From NCBI RefSeq assembly GCF_013368755.1, contig NC_049563.1:2046001-2110000 (forward strand): DNA of 64,000 bases, given 5' to 3'. This document shows, one piece after another, positions 33,195-44,243 of this stretch. Every line of letters starts with the position of its first letter. Position 1 is the stretch's first letter. The stretch comes from Talaromyces rugulosus. Taxonomy: Eukaryota > Ascomycota > Eurotiomycetes > Eurotiales > Trichocomaceae. The notes under the pieces are model-generated. The model worked only from the letters and a program-made list of their open reading frames with translations, did no database searches and was not told the DNA's origin. The position numbers and the translations under genes were made by a program.

Positions 33195-34080
33195 ACAGTA
33201 CTTTGCAACTGTACATCCTACATAGAAATATATATATATATATATAGAGTGTTGTTGTGAAGAAAACCAATTACATGTACCGCATTACCGATTAAGTTGA
33301 AAGAACTGTAACTCGTAGACTAATTGCATAGTCTGGAATTGCTCAAAAAATTCTAAAGTGCACCCATACACGATTCCAACCCAGCGTACCGTAACACACA
33401 CATAAAAACACGCATCAAGGGTTGCATCCAAGACAGGCCCTCTGGGAAAATCGGGCAGAATAACAAAATGACCAAAATATAGCATCGTGTCCCATTTCAC
33501 ACCTCTCGAGCGTACACATCCTTTCTCATACACACGTAGTCCGTGTATGTCGCCGTGGTTTCAACAAATAATTCCTAAGCCTTCCGGATGCATCTGGTGA
33601 AGGAATGCCGTCATAACAAGGATAAAAAAGACAATAAACAATAACCACTTGGGGGAATAGCATAAAAGTGGGAGGGACTTTGAAGTCGGCAATAAGTAAC
33701 AGTCAAATAACGGCGTGAAAAGTTGAGGTTAGGGGATGTGCCAAGATGGGCGCTCACCCGTGGGAAGAATGCAAGGACGAGAAAAATGTAGGAAAAAAGA
33801 AAACAAAAGGTCCCGCTTCCTCCAGAACCTAGAGGTGCAAGTAATGTCAAGCTCACAAGTGAAGCAATTTTTTTGAGAGACCAAATCAAGCCTAAGCGTG
33901 AAATGTCGATATAAACCGAGAATGTATAAATTAAGATAAGACATGCCATTTCACTAGGCGAACGGCTATGGCGTGGTATTCGGTGGAGAAAATCGCTTCA
34001 GTCGACTATTCGAAATGAAAAAAAAAAAAGGTATCGAGGCGGATCCGATAGATTGAAAACTGTTGACTCGGTTGTGTCTT
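33195..34080. other. Convergent intergenic region
   Basis: 3' UTRs of the molybdopterin-domain gene and rasA. A short (AT)n run lies at 33228-33246. No gene seen. Confidence 0.5.
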
Positions 34081-35049
34081 TTACATGACGACACATTTTG
34101 AGCAGCATCCGGCTTCATCGCCAGGCTCGGACATGTCCATCTTGCCTCCATGCGAAGCACCACCACCAAAGGCGCCGCTTCCTGAGGGATAGGACGACAT
34201 GTCCTTGTTGTAGCGGCGAATCTCGCGAACCAGGTCATAAAAGGCGTTATCAACGTTGATGCGAGACTTGGCGGATGTCTCGATGAACTTGCAGCCGAAC
34301 TGGCGAGCCAAAGATTCACCCTCTGTGAGATATAAGTTAGAAAGACACAGATGTACAGAATCCTGTGATGCAACATACCCTGCTGGGAGACAGCGCGGTC
34401 AGACTCCAAATCGCACTTGTTTCCGACAACGATAATGGGGAAGTAGTCCTTGTCCTTCACGCGCAGGATCTGTTGTTGATATGTCATGATTTCCTCGAAC
34501 GATTGGCGAGAGGTGATTGAGTAGACCAAAAGGAAGCCCTCTCCCGTGCGCATGTATTGCTCTCGCATGGCCGAGTATTCCTCCTGGCCAGCCGTGTCCA
34601 GCACATCCAACAGGGCGACTTCATCATCAATCACGCACTGCTTGCGGTACGAGTCTGCAGATCAGCAAGACAGTAAGCAAGCGGAATTTCCCAAGGCCAA
34701 CACAATACAGCAGCAGAATTTCAGTTGCGGGAGTCTGCCTACCTTCGATTGTCGGATCATATTCATCGACGAAGTGGCTCTGGATTAATTGGATCGTCAA
34801 ACACGACTTTCCGACACCACCCCCACCAACAACGACCAGCTTATATTCTCGAAGAAACTATTCGGCGCAAAAGACGGAGGCGTCAGTGGATCTGTTTTTG
34901 TTTTTGTTTTGTTTATTCTTGGGGTTGGTTTCGCCATCCTTTGTTTCCCCTCTCATCTCTGTTTCAGATGGCTGGTTTGTGCAGACAGGGGCGCAGGGCC
35001 AAAGCGGTCAAGACGGAGGGCCGGTTGGGGGACTGACCTTGGAAGCCAT
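34081..35049 (-). CDS. rasA: Ras GTPase RasA
   Basis: 214 residues; exons 35049-35038 (MASK only), 34857-34743, 34654-34379 and 34322-34081. The first intron is long for this window (180 bp). All GTPase boxes are intact: P-loop GGGGVGKS, effector region [24 protein letters not shown] with the catalytic Gln, NKCD and ETSAK. The tail ends CCSKCVVM: a CAAX box (CVVM) for farnesylation with nearby cysteines for palmitoylation, so the protein should sit on the plasma membrane. In Aspergillus RasA controls germination, polarity and development. Residues at the classical activating positions appear wild type. Identity rests on near-complete agreement with known Aspergillus RasA features. Confidence 0.96.
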
Positions 35050-35480
35050 TGGGTGTGTATGCGAGCAGCCTGGTCGAGTCTATACAGGAACAGAAGCGGA
35101 AGAGGGCAAAAAAATCAGCTATCGCCAGGATGCAGTTCGTTGGAGTCGAGTTTGGATCGGGGGAGGCTTGAGGGAAGCTGCAGGTCTGCAGGTTCGGCGG
35201 CGGCAGGCGACGTTGCGGGTGTTTGGCTGCTTTGCCCAGCCTGGCTGCGGCTAGCCTAGGCTAGCCCTAGCTGGCACCGTTGGGCCAGGGTGGTCGCCGG
35301 GCGTCTTTGATTCGTAGATATATAGCATTGAGTGTGGCAGAGGCAATGTGGTAATATATTATTAAATCAATACATAATTAATCTATTAATCTACAATAAC
35401 AGCCATTCTTACCCTCTTTATATTAATCGCTCTCGTCCTATGCGCTTTCCACGGCGTCTTGTTCTTGTTATCTTTCTTGT

Positions 35481-35517
<37 letters not shown>

Positions 35518-37449
35518 TAACTACGCAATAATGCTACCGGACTAGTGACTCCATCTAGCGAATCAGTCAGGGCCGAGTGGGAATTGCAGAAAAAATAGGG
35601 AGGGGAGGCTGCTAGCCTCTGGGCCTCTTCTCCGTAGGCCCTAACTCGGTAGCTCTGTATGCTTCACTGGCGGAGAGGGGCTAAGGCGGAAGCCGAAATG
35701 AAAAGTGGGATTAAATCTACTGAATAATCTGGCACAGAGCATTTCATGCTCGACATACTCCGTACAAGCCGAGGACGTCCCGAGCGGAAACATTTGAAGT
35801 GGCCGGTGGTGGATGAATGGCGTTCAGCGGTGAAATCATAACAATGTGACTGATACGTAGTCTTGGTTGGCACTGGCCCAGTTGCTTGCAGCGATTGACA
35901 GTTTGCAAATGCGCGTGTCAAGCCAGTGGGTGCTAGCTGTGCGCTGATTGGAAGCGCCCAGTTCTTCTAAGGCAAATTGCTCCTAGTCGCATCCAACCCT
36001 AGCTCCAAACTGGATAATGCATCAAACTAGCTGCGCAAGCTAATCCAGTGGGGGCTTTCTCCAGATGTTGGCCCTCGCAAGTGATTATTATTGACCGGTC
36101 AATTCATGCCAAGAATATTTTTAGAATGCATTCTTCGCAGCAGCGGTGTGCCACAGGCTCCGTCCTCCATACGGATACAAGAGTTGACATGCCCGGAGTC
36201 AAGAGTCAGACCTCCATGACTCCATTCCAAAACTATGACGGGGAAACTGGATGCTCTTGCATAAACCACGCCTAAAAAACGAGCCGTCCCTTGCGGAGGA
36301 TGCAACGCCGATCCCTGATGCATATAACTCCCCCATCCCACTCCACCGCCAATTCAGCGATGCCTGCTATAATTTGTCTATAATCAATGAATCATATTAC
36401 TACGCACGATCAAGTTTCTGCACGCCAATTTATTTCAGAATACCCCCTGATTAGTTATTGACCTGGTCGAGAAGATAGATAGAGTGCAAACCCGGATACT
36501 ACTATAGCACCATAAGCCCACCCCGGACATTTAAAGCTAGCGAGCCCCTTTTCTCCCCTATAGTTTCTGCTCGCCTTCTAGAAACGTCCTCAACTCGATT
36601 TGGACGCCATGAGATGGCTCTAGTTTAGACGCACTGCGTCATCGTAATTATTCGCTCGTATTAATTCCGATCTTGGCCGTCGATCTTCTCTGGTAGTACG
36701 GTCTACTACGTTGTGCAACCTCCATACATTTCCATCACGTCCACCCAGCCTCGATTTGAATTGGCTTCGCTACATAGTACATACTACTGTACAACGGACG
36801 CTTCGAGATTGATGCGCTATTTTTAACTGGCTATGTTTGATAGCAACGTCGACCTTCCAGGTGACACGTTGAACAAGACTCTCGACAATTATCACGGGGC
36901 ATATTATTGCTGATTAATCTTACGTTGCAGACGAACATATGATAAAAATTCCAAACGATGTAACTCGAATTAATAAGCTAATATTTAGCGATGCACAGGA
37001 CTGCGTCTACTGAATGCCTGCTTTGCCCTAAAGCGTACTCCAAAGTAGAAGTTCCTGCCTAATTTGGCAATAGCATCAACGTCTATAGACAGGCACGTGA
37101 AGGAACTTGAATGTAGCCCAATAAACCAGTAATTTCTATCTCTATTTTGTGAAATACTCTGACAATATATTTTACACGTCTCTCATGTACATAGTACACA
37201 TACTTCAATGTTCGCGACATTGGAATTTCAAGTAACCGGGTTACCAGCTGGCCCTACATACATGTATGTACCAAATATATGTAGAGAGCAAAAAACCCCC
37301 AAATCTCCTAGTAGTGGGCCTTTCTTCGCCCAGATCAGCGGTATACATCGGCAGCATAAAGCTTCTAAAAGCTATGTTATCTAAACATGTAGCAGCCACC
37401 GAATGCTCTGCAAACCGGGCCAGATCCAGTCCAAGAAAGATTTTTATTT
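35050..37449. other. rasA upstream region and gene-poor spacer
   Basis: About 2.4 kb with no recognised gene. It holds the rasA promoter and 5' UTR, a CA microsatellite (35484-35513) and one TACTCCGT motif (35756-35763). Confidence 0.45.
35484..35513. repeat. (AC)n microsatellite
   Basis: About 15 uninterrupted AC units, 435-465 bp upstream of the rasA start codon. Likely polymorphic in length. Confidence 0.9.
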
Positions 37450-38466
37450 TCATGTCAGGGTTGGAATACTCTCAAGAGCATCAAAGTACATTGAATTATC
37501 ATCACTGAGGGTTTCTTGCTCGATTTTGAGTACTTTGCTGCCCGTTACATCCATAGTATCTATGTCCATACTTTCTGCCGGTTCTATTCTGTTTTCTGAC
37601 GTCTTCTCAGAGAATGGTTCCCTTGAGGTGTTTGGTCTTTTCCACCAGAAACAATTGCGTTTATCCTTCCCCAAAACAGGCTTAGGAGGCTGAAAACATG
37701 GTTGAGCCCCCAAATTCGCGGCAACTGGTTGTGTGTCAGGAGTGCTTGACCAGTGGAGAGATGAGCACTTGATAGTTCGCATTTTTAGATTGTCTTGCCT
37801 TGGCCTTTTCCTTCCATGCTTCTTCTTTAGCTTGCCGGCGGACCTCTTAGCCCACTCCTCCTTGTTATTGTAAACCCATGCCTTGTATGCACCATCATTG
37901 AGGGCACGGTCGGAACTCTTCCAAATATCATCTCGACCCTCGTTCACCCATGTACCAACAGGTGGATATACCTTATGGACACGGTGACGTATAGCATCCA
38001 TGAAGACTTTCCCTCTTAGTCCCTCGAGCTCTTTGCGATCCCCCATGTAGATCACGGGATCCACCCATTTCTGTGCCTCGCGAAGCAAAATATCTAACCA
38101 GAGACTCTGGCGCCTGCTTCTTTCGTTGGGATCCCAAAAGCCGCCGCTGGGTTTCCGCCCGGATGTCGACATTATATAAAACATTGAGTCTTCCGCCGGG
38201 GTATTGCTTTGGACTTGTATCTTTTGGTCGAATATGTTTATGTGATGGAAGTCATGCGGCGCTTTCCATTTGTTGGGCCAAGTCCCATATTGGATATCAG
38301 GTTGGATCGTTGGATTTACAATTCTATTGAGAGCATCGATTAATCCTTTTCCTGCGGCATCCTTGGAACGCTTCTGGTTCTTTCTAACCCTGTAACGGCT
38401 AGAAATCCTTGACGAGGAGCCTTCAGAAGTAATTGTTTTCTTCTGTGCACGCTCTGAGCTGTACAT
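37450..38466 (-). CDS. Hypothetical 338-residue basic protein
   Basis: A single uninterrupted frame of 338 codons with protein-like composition. No known domain recognised. Visible features: a basic N-terminus (SRYRVRKNQKRSKDAAGKG), a middle rich in Trp and aromatic residues (WKAPHDFHHINIFD, RRQSLWLDILLREAQKW), a strong nuclear-import-like cluster KKKHGRKRPR at about residue 220, and an acidic Ser/Asp C-terminus. Nuclear location is inference. It may be a lineage-specific gene or a host gene acquired from a mobile element. No introns are needed. Confidence 0.65.
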   Translation of the reverse strand: MYSSERAQKKTITSEGSSSRISSRYRVRKNQKRSKDAAGKGLIDALNRIVNPTIQPDIQYGTWPNKWKAPHDFHHINIFDQKIQVQSNTPAEDSMFYIMSTSGRKPSGGFWDPNERSRRQSLWLDILLREAQKWVDPVIYMGDRKELEGLRGKVFMDAIRHRVHKVYPPVGTWVNEGRDDIWKSSDRALNDGAYKAWVYNNKEEWAKRSAGKLKKKHGRKRPRQDNLKMRTIKCSSLHWSSTPDTQPVAANLGAQPCFQPPKPVLGKDKRNCFWWKRPNTSREPFSEKTSENRIEPAESMDIDTMDVTGSKVLKIEQETLSDDNSMYFDALESIPTLT

Positions 38467-39361
38467 GGCTGCGGTCTCAACAGGTATGTCGTCGAGGATG
38501 TGGGAGTTTTGAATGGCTGTTGTTTCCAGTGTTTTTCTGTGTAGGCAGGTAGTTTTCGGTTGATGATAGTGTTATGTCGGAAAAGTACTTGGTAGAAGAT
38601 GCGAATAAGAAAAGAAAGGTATGATTCTGGTGTGCAGACGTCGCCAAAGCGGTCGTATTTAAGAATTTTGACATGGTCATAATATTACGGCTTCGACCGG
38701 CGCCTTTTACTGTCGCCGCGAAAACAATGCTGACAATACCCGGGCAAGAAAGAAAGACGAAAAAGCCCTTTGTAGTACAACATTCATTGTAAATTAACAA
38801 AGGGATGGTAATTGTCCGAAAAAACTGCCACAAAACAAGAGATTATCCAATTGCCGAGGCGGAGATGGATAAGATCAAGACTCAGCCCTACACATGGAGG
38901 CTGTAGTAAGTTTTAGTATTGCTTTGTTAGTATTGATGAATATTGCTAATTTAAAATAATGTGAAATCGGAACAGAGGCTATTCTGAGAAATTTGAACCA
39001 AACATGAAGGCATTCTTTTATATCCATGCATTCATTCTCTTTATGTAACAAGTATTATCAGCATGACAATGACCAGATCGAACATTGAACATATCAATGA
39101 CTATCGTTGCACAATATATAATTAGATGTTTGACTATGGTATTGTCATTATATCCGTGTTTGACCAATGTTAGGTAGTTTATATATGAAACACTTGAGTA
39201 TATACTTCAGAAGCTCTCCGGCATCGGCAAAGTGGCCGACGGGAGAAATTATCCCCGCAGCGACGCCATTTCTCCCCCTCATTGCAAGCCGATCCACTGC
39301 ACCATCCCTTGACCATATCATTGACCATTTCTCTCCGAAGCTGACATCGCTCGTCTCATAT
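38467..39361. other. Divergent intergenic region
   Basis: About 0.9 kb between the hypothetical gene (minus) and the Ydf1-like SDR (plus). AT-rich, no gene recognised; promoters of both are expected here. Confidence 0.45.
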
Positions 39362-40544
39362 ATGACTATTCTCAGCAGTGCACGCAAATCAACCACCCAC
39401 TGTACTCGCGCCGTCTCGTCGTTCGGAGCTCTCCCCGCAGCGTCTCGTCTTTGCTCCCCTTTACGCTATCCCATTATTTCGCACCCACAGTTCCTGAAAC
39501 GCACCATGGCTTCTGCAGTGGCAAAGCGCCTCGAAGGCAAGACTATTGTCGTCACGGGGGCTTCTTCGGGCATTGGATTTAGCACCGCCAAGGAGTTTGC
39601 GCGCACGTCGCCCAAGAACCTCAAGATCATTGCTACAGCCCGACGCGTCGACAAGCTTGAGCAACTGGCCAAGGAAATCAAGGAGGAAGTCGGCGAGGGC
39701 GTCAAGGTGCTGCCGGTCGCGCTGGATGTGTCCGACCCGGAGGCCGTCAAGAACTTTGTCCCATCCCTGCCGGCGGAATTCCAGGACATTGATGTCTTGG
39801 TAAACAATGCGTGAGTTGGATGGAATTCTCAAATGTGATGAGGTGGTACTGATTACATGTATCAGTGGCCTCGTCAAGGGCGTCGCGCAGGCCCCCAATA
39901 TCGAGACAGCAGACATTAACATTATGCTCGCCACGAATGTCACCGGGCTGATCAACATGACCCAGGCTGTCCTACCCATCTTCAAGAAGAAAGACAACGG
40001 TGGCCGCGGAGACATCATCAATATTGGAAGTATCGCCGGACGGGAGCCTTATGCTGGTGGAAGCATCTACTGCGCTACCAAGGCCGCAGTGCGCAGTTTC
40101 TCCGACTCATTGAGAAAGGAGCTTATCTCTACGCGTATTCGAGTTATTGAAGTTGATCCAGGTCAAGTTGAGACTGTAAGAATATCTTTTCTATTCAGCC
40201 AATACGATCTATTAACTCTTTTTTTCTGTAGGAATTTTCTGTTATCCGCTTCTATGGCGACAAATCCAAGGCTGACGCCGTTTACGCGTATGAGCCCTCT
40301 TGACCCGAGCAGTGATGCCGATGTTTGATACTAACATTCCAATCTGTAGTGGCGTTGAACCTCTTACTCCCGACGACATTGCTGAATTCATCGTCTTTGC
40401 CGCCGGCCGCAGAGAGAATGTTGTCATTGCCGACACTCTTATTTATCCTAACCACCAGGTAAACACCCTAGATTTTTCCATCTTGTTGCTGAATTTTGCT
40501 TACAATTACAGGGCGGTGCCGGTGCTCTTCACCGTAAAGCATAA
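39362..40544 (+). CDS. Short-chain dehydrogenase, Ydf1 (YMR226C)-like NADP-dependent 3-hydroxy acid dehydrogenase
   Basis: Exons 39362-39810, 39866-40175, 40232-40287, 40350-40458 and 40512-40544 give 318 residues; starting at the second ATG (39506) gives 270, close to the yeast protein. Rossmann motifs: [18 protein letters not shown] across intron 1 and [14 protein letters not shown]. Catalytic Ser in [12 protein letters not shown], Tyr and Lys in YCATK, followed by [16 protein letters not shown] and DPGQVET. Members oxidise L-allo-threonine, serine and other 3-hydroxy acids with NADP+. The 48-residue N-terminal extension is rich in Arg and Ser without acidic residues, like a mitochondrial presequence, so two start sites could give mitochondrial and cytosolic forms. 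This last point is inference. Confidence 0.9.
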
Positions 40545-41253
40545 ACACGAAAAATAAAAGGTTGGAAGGATATTGCTTGGTCATGTGTATACTCATTCAC
40601 ATAAGACATAGATATATGCGTACTTTGAATGGAATTGTCTTTATTCCAGGTAAAGACTGCAGATATATAGCTTTCACCAGGCTACCATCTAAGGGTCTGC
40701 TGTTCTAGAACCCGTATTATAGAACCTGGCCCAAGCTCAAATATTATAGTCGAACAACTCACAGCATCAGTTCAAAAGAAGTGCTCTTTCCTGCATAGTT
40801 TACATATTATGACATGAAAAATCATCGACCAACATTAAGTATATAACTGCTCCCACCAAAAACACACCCGTCTCCAGTTATCCAGTTGCATTCTCCGGGT
40901 TCCATGGAAATCACATCAAGAAAATAGAAAGAATAATGTTCAAGATAGATAGAAAGAAAAAATAAAAAAGATCAAAGGTATTACGAATCGAGAATGCTCA
41001 AAGATTCGCAATATCGTCAGAATCATATATAATCGCATATACGCTTCTATCGTGTTGTCGTAATGAGGTGTCATTCACCGCCGGTCCATCCAAAAACGAA
41101 GTAACGCCCTGCGAAACAAATCTGATACCCCAGAGTCCACCTTCGTCAGATAGTTAATATTTCACGGAAAAAATAATATAACGCCTCTCGAGTGGACTTT
41201 TATTGGAGACCAGATGTTTCAGGCGTTTCGGAAGTGGGCGCAAAACGGTCGAC
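40545..41253. other. Convergent intergenic region
   Basis: 3' ends of the Ydf1-like SDR and the Tvp15-like gene. AT-rich, no gene seen. Confidence 0.5.
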
Positions 41254-41887
41254 TTAAACCTGCTCGGCGCCCCAGCTGGGGTCGGAATCTCGCATGTTGG
41301 AGGGGGGCTCAATCGAAGGAACAAATTCCAGCGCAATGTAGCCGAGACCGATGATACCGATAACCGAGCCGGCAATGTAGCGGAGGACGTGGCCGTCCAA
41401 AAGAAGGCAGCCGACAAAGATATAGACTAGACTCGACTATCAGTATGCCAGAATCGGATTAATGGCCTTTTTATCAAATAAACTTACAGCCACCACGTCC
41501 AAGGAACGAAAAGAGGAAAGATGCGTAACGGTAGACGTAGTCAGGGATTTGAGGAAGGAATTCAAGGCCGCCGACAACTGTGTCGCAGTTAGCTTTTCTT
41601 GCTTCTGGAAGCGCAGTTTCGTTTCACGTACTAAGACCGAAGATGATAACGTAGATTCCAACAATCAATTTGCCGATTCCAAAGGGAAAGAATTGACTGA
41701 TACCACCCAGAACCATTAACACGCCGATGGCGATGTTTATCAAGCGACTGCACGAAAATTAGTCGCAACCCATTATCCAAGCCATGTGAAGCCTCTTGTT
41801 ATCCCATCCACAAAGAATTCAACAAGATTCTTGATCTGAACCACAGCTGAATGGCGGGGAGACGTACAAAACGTTGGAAAGATCCAT
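41254..41887 (-). CDS. tvp15: Golgi membrane protein, COPI-associated family (Tvp15-like)
   Basis: 130 residues; exons 41887-41868, 41747-41638, 41577-41488 and 41426-41254. The protein begins MDLSNVFRLINIAIGV and is almost entirely hydrophobic, with four likely membrane spans (around residues 8-28, 32-52, 62-82 and 88-108), then a short polar cytosolic tail. The pattern INIAIGVLMVLGGISQFFP matches the COPI_assoc/Tvp15 family, found in Tlg2-positive late Golgi vesicles. The exact role is poorly known even in yeast. Four short exons with clean GT/AG borders support the model although no single open frame spans it. Confidence 0.85.
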
Positions 41888-42644
41888 TGTGACAGTGTGG
41901 AGAGGCAAAGGAAAGTTTGCGGTTCGACGGTTGTTCGGCGCAGTTTCTGCTTAAAAAAAATACCTGAAATAAGAAACAGTATAATCAGCGCATTGATAGA
42001 GAAAGAATCCAGGACGGCATGAGCGCTGGGGAGCGCTTGCGATAAGTCTGTTTAGACTAGGCTTCAACGTTCTTCGACGCCTAATAGTAGTCCGAACAAC
42101 AACACCGCAGGCTCCGTGCGCAGTCTTGCAGAAACCCAGACTCTGGAACAGTGGCGCATACCTAGACTCGAATGGGTTGTATTGTTGAGAGTGCAGCAAC
42201 TAGATGTGTTGGCGAGACAAAGCAAAGGCGAAGTTTTGCAGAAAGAGATTAAATGAGAGTAATTAGTTCATTAGCTGGAGCTCAGGAGGCTTTGCACGCA
42301 TGCGTCAGCGCCGCTGATTATTGGCTGACGAGGCCCACTCCCCGCAACCAGTCAGCGGCCAATCAGAAGTATTGTTTGAAATCCGTACCTATTTACATAG
42401 CAATATTCGATGTTTTTCTGGTAGAAATGGGAGTGTTTAGAAGAATTTGGAGAAGAGAGCACAAAAGTTCTGAATGTCCGGTTGTATACTGGTCTTCTCT
42501 TGCAAAAATGTGCATATTATGGGGCTATCCGATCCTTTCAATGTTGAATTGTAGACTTGATATGTCATTGGTATTTTTAGAAACACGAAATATGGACCTT
42601 CAACCTTGGCACCTGTTCATACACAATATACCGGATTCGGCGCA
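41888..42644. other. Spacer between the Tvp15-like gene and the dioxygenase
   Basis: Promoter region of the Tvp15-like gene and 3' UTR of the dioxygenase gene. A 210-codon plus-strand frame (42253-42885) runs into the antisense of the dioxygenase and is not credited. Confidence 0.45.
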
Positions 42645-43760
42645 TCATATTTTGCCAAATCGGTACTGCGCCCAACTCAAGCTTGCCTCAGGAAATGTCC
42701 ATAGTTGCTCGCCACGGTCCGTCCCTGCAGCACCCGCACTGATAAGAACCGGAAGAAGATGCTCTACACTGGGATGGGCCTGTCTCGCGTCACTGCGGCT
42801 TATCAAAGCCGACATCTGGGCCTGGCGTTCCTCGGGATTTGCCGTGGTGGCCTCTTTTAATGCTTCGTCGAAGCTGAAGGCGTAACTGGCAACAATGTTA
42901 GTTCAAAGACAACTTATTTCTAGCAAAAGTCCAAGTTGCTTACGGCATGGTCTCGCCAGTTGTCAATGTCCTCCGGAAATCACGAGTATTATGGACAGCC
43001 ATTCCGGCGCCGATGATGAGGATATTTTCATCTCGAAGACTTTCCAGCGCTTGTCCGAGGCGGTAATGTTGATCCAAGTCCTCACTGTCAAACAGGGAGA
43101 CTTGCACTATTGGCACACCTAATGGGTTCTTCTTTGGATTAAAAGCTGGAGAGAAAAACTGCATTAGAAAAAAGACATCATCCTGGGGGGATCCCACTTA
43201 CCAGCCATAAACCCAGCCCAGACACCATGGTCAAGACCCCTTTCGACTCTATCGACCTCAATCCCAGCAGCCCCCAATTTTTCAATAACCTTTTCGGCAA
43301 CCTCCCTACTGCCCTTGTTCGGATATTCGTGCTCATAGAAATGTGCCGGGAAGCCATAGAAATCATAAATGATATCCATCTGCTCGCCGACATTGATCTC
43401 AATCTTGTTCGGGCTGCTTTGCCAGTGCGCAGAGAAGACGACGACGGCCTTGGGCTTGACCTTTGTCGTAATCTCGTGACCGATGCTGGCCAGTTGGGTA
43501 TAGGCAGGATGCTTTGTATTTTCGATGAAATTGGGCCCGCCAATGCCGAGGAAGTAGACCGGTGTCCGTGTTGGAAGATCACCGTTGGTCTCCGAAGCCA
43601 TGGTTTGTGCAGAGCTCTCCAGGTGGGAGCAGTTAAATGTAGACTGAAAAATGCCGGGGGTGTACAACTGGGCAATACGGATGGCAAACGGGATAGTCAG
43701 ACCAAGAACAAGAACAGCAAGATATTTTGAGCAGACAACTGATCGGATGGACGAGGACAT
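42645..43760 (-). CDS. LigB/DODA-like extradiol dioxygenase family protein with a replaced metal ligand
   Basis: Exons 43760-43202, 43145-42944 and 42885-42645 give 333 residues; starting at the internal ATG 43601 gives 280, the usual family size. The longer form adds a hydrophobic, membrane-anchor-like N-terminus (KYLAVLVLGLTIPFAIRIA). Family features: FSAHWQSS, YDFYGFP, RGLDHGVWAGF, NPLGVPIVQVSL, IIGAGMAVHN and HPSVEHLLPVLISAGAAG. Class III extradiol enzymes of the YgiD/DODA group open DOPA or other catechol rings and bind the metal through His in the N-terminal HG(S/G)P loop, in SAHW and in VHN. Here the N-terminal loop reads FLGIGGP, so Ile stands where the His is expected; the other two are kept. 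Activity may be lost or changed. Confidence 0.85.
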
Positions 43761-44243
43761 TATACCCTCGGTTCTTCCAACGATATAAAGGGCAGAGAAT
43801 GCATTATTAATGATTGCAAAATACTTTATCACTATATGACAAATGAATTACCGCACTGGAACTTTGGAAGCAGTTTGATGCAAATCCTGACGCACCACCA
43901 TATCCATCATTCCCGCGCGCAATCGTTATACTTCTTCTTGGGTGATGGCGAATAGGGAGACGTTCGGGGAACGAGCGGGTCATCGCGCGCGGCTTGTGGG
44001 TCTTTATAGTTGCCCTAAAAGGCAAGTCATGGATGTGTCTTCAATATTGTGTGCCTAAAGAATAAGTTTAGAATTTGATTTCAAATCATTAACGACAGTG
44101 GAGTAATAAACTAATTATTACCGATAAATTAATGTAGAGTCGAAGTGTATAAATACCATAGTGCCATTCTTGTATTCCAGATCAAATCTTCTCCAGAGCC
44201 AAAAATCTTGAGATACGAATTGATCATTACTATAAAAAGCACA
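43761..44243. promoter_or_regulatory. Shared promoter region of the divergent dioxygenase and SDR genes
   Basis: 483 bp between two divergent start codons. It contains a perfect inverted repeat CGTTC-GGG-GAACG at 43961-43973, a shape that fits a dimeric regulator. A TATA-like TATAAAAAG lies about 14 bp before the SDR start. Co-regulation is inference. Confidence 0.4.

Noticed and set aside
34517..35259. Long plus-strand frames (up to 245 codons) opposite rasA
   Set aside because: They are antisense to rasA exons and introns.
35484..35513. CA repeat read as a CRISPR-like or coding His/Thr repeat
   Set aside because: A simple dinucleotide microsatellite; CRISPR arrays are not expected in a fungal nuclear genome and no spacer structure exists.
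42253..42885. 210-codon plus-strand frame
   Set aside because: Its second half is the antisense of the dioxygenase last exon, and the first half has no protein-like motifs.
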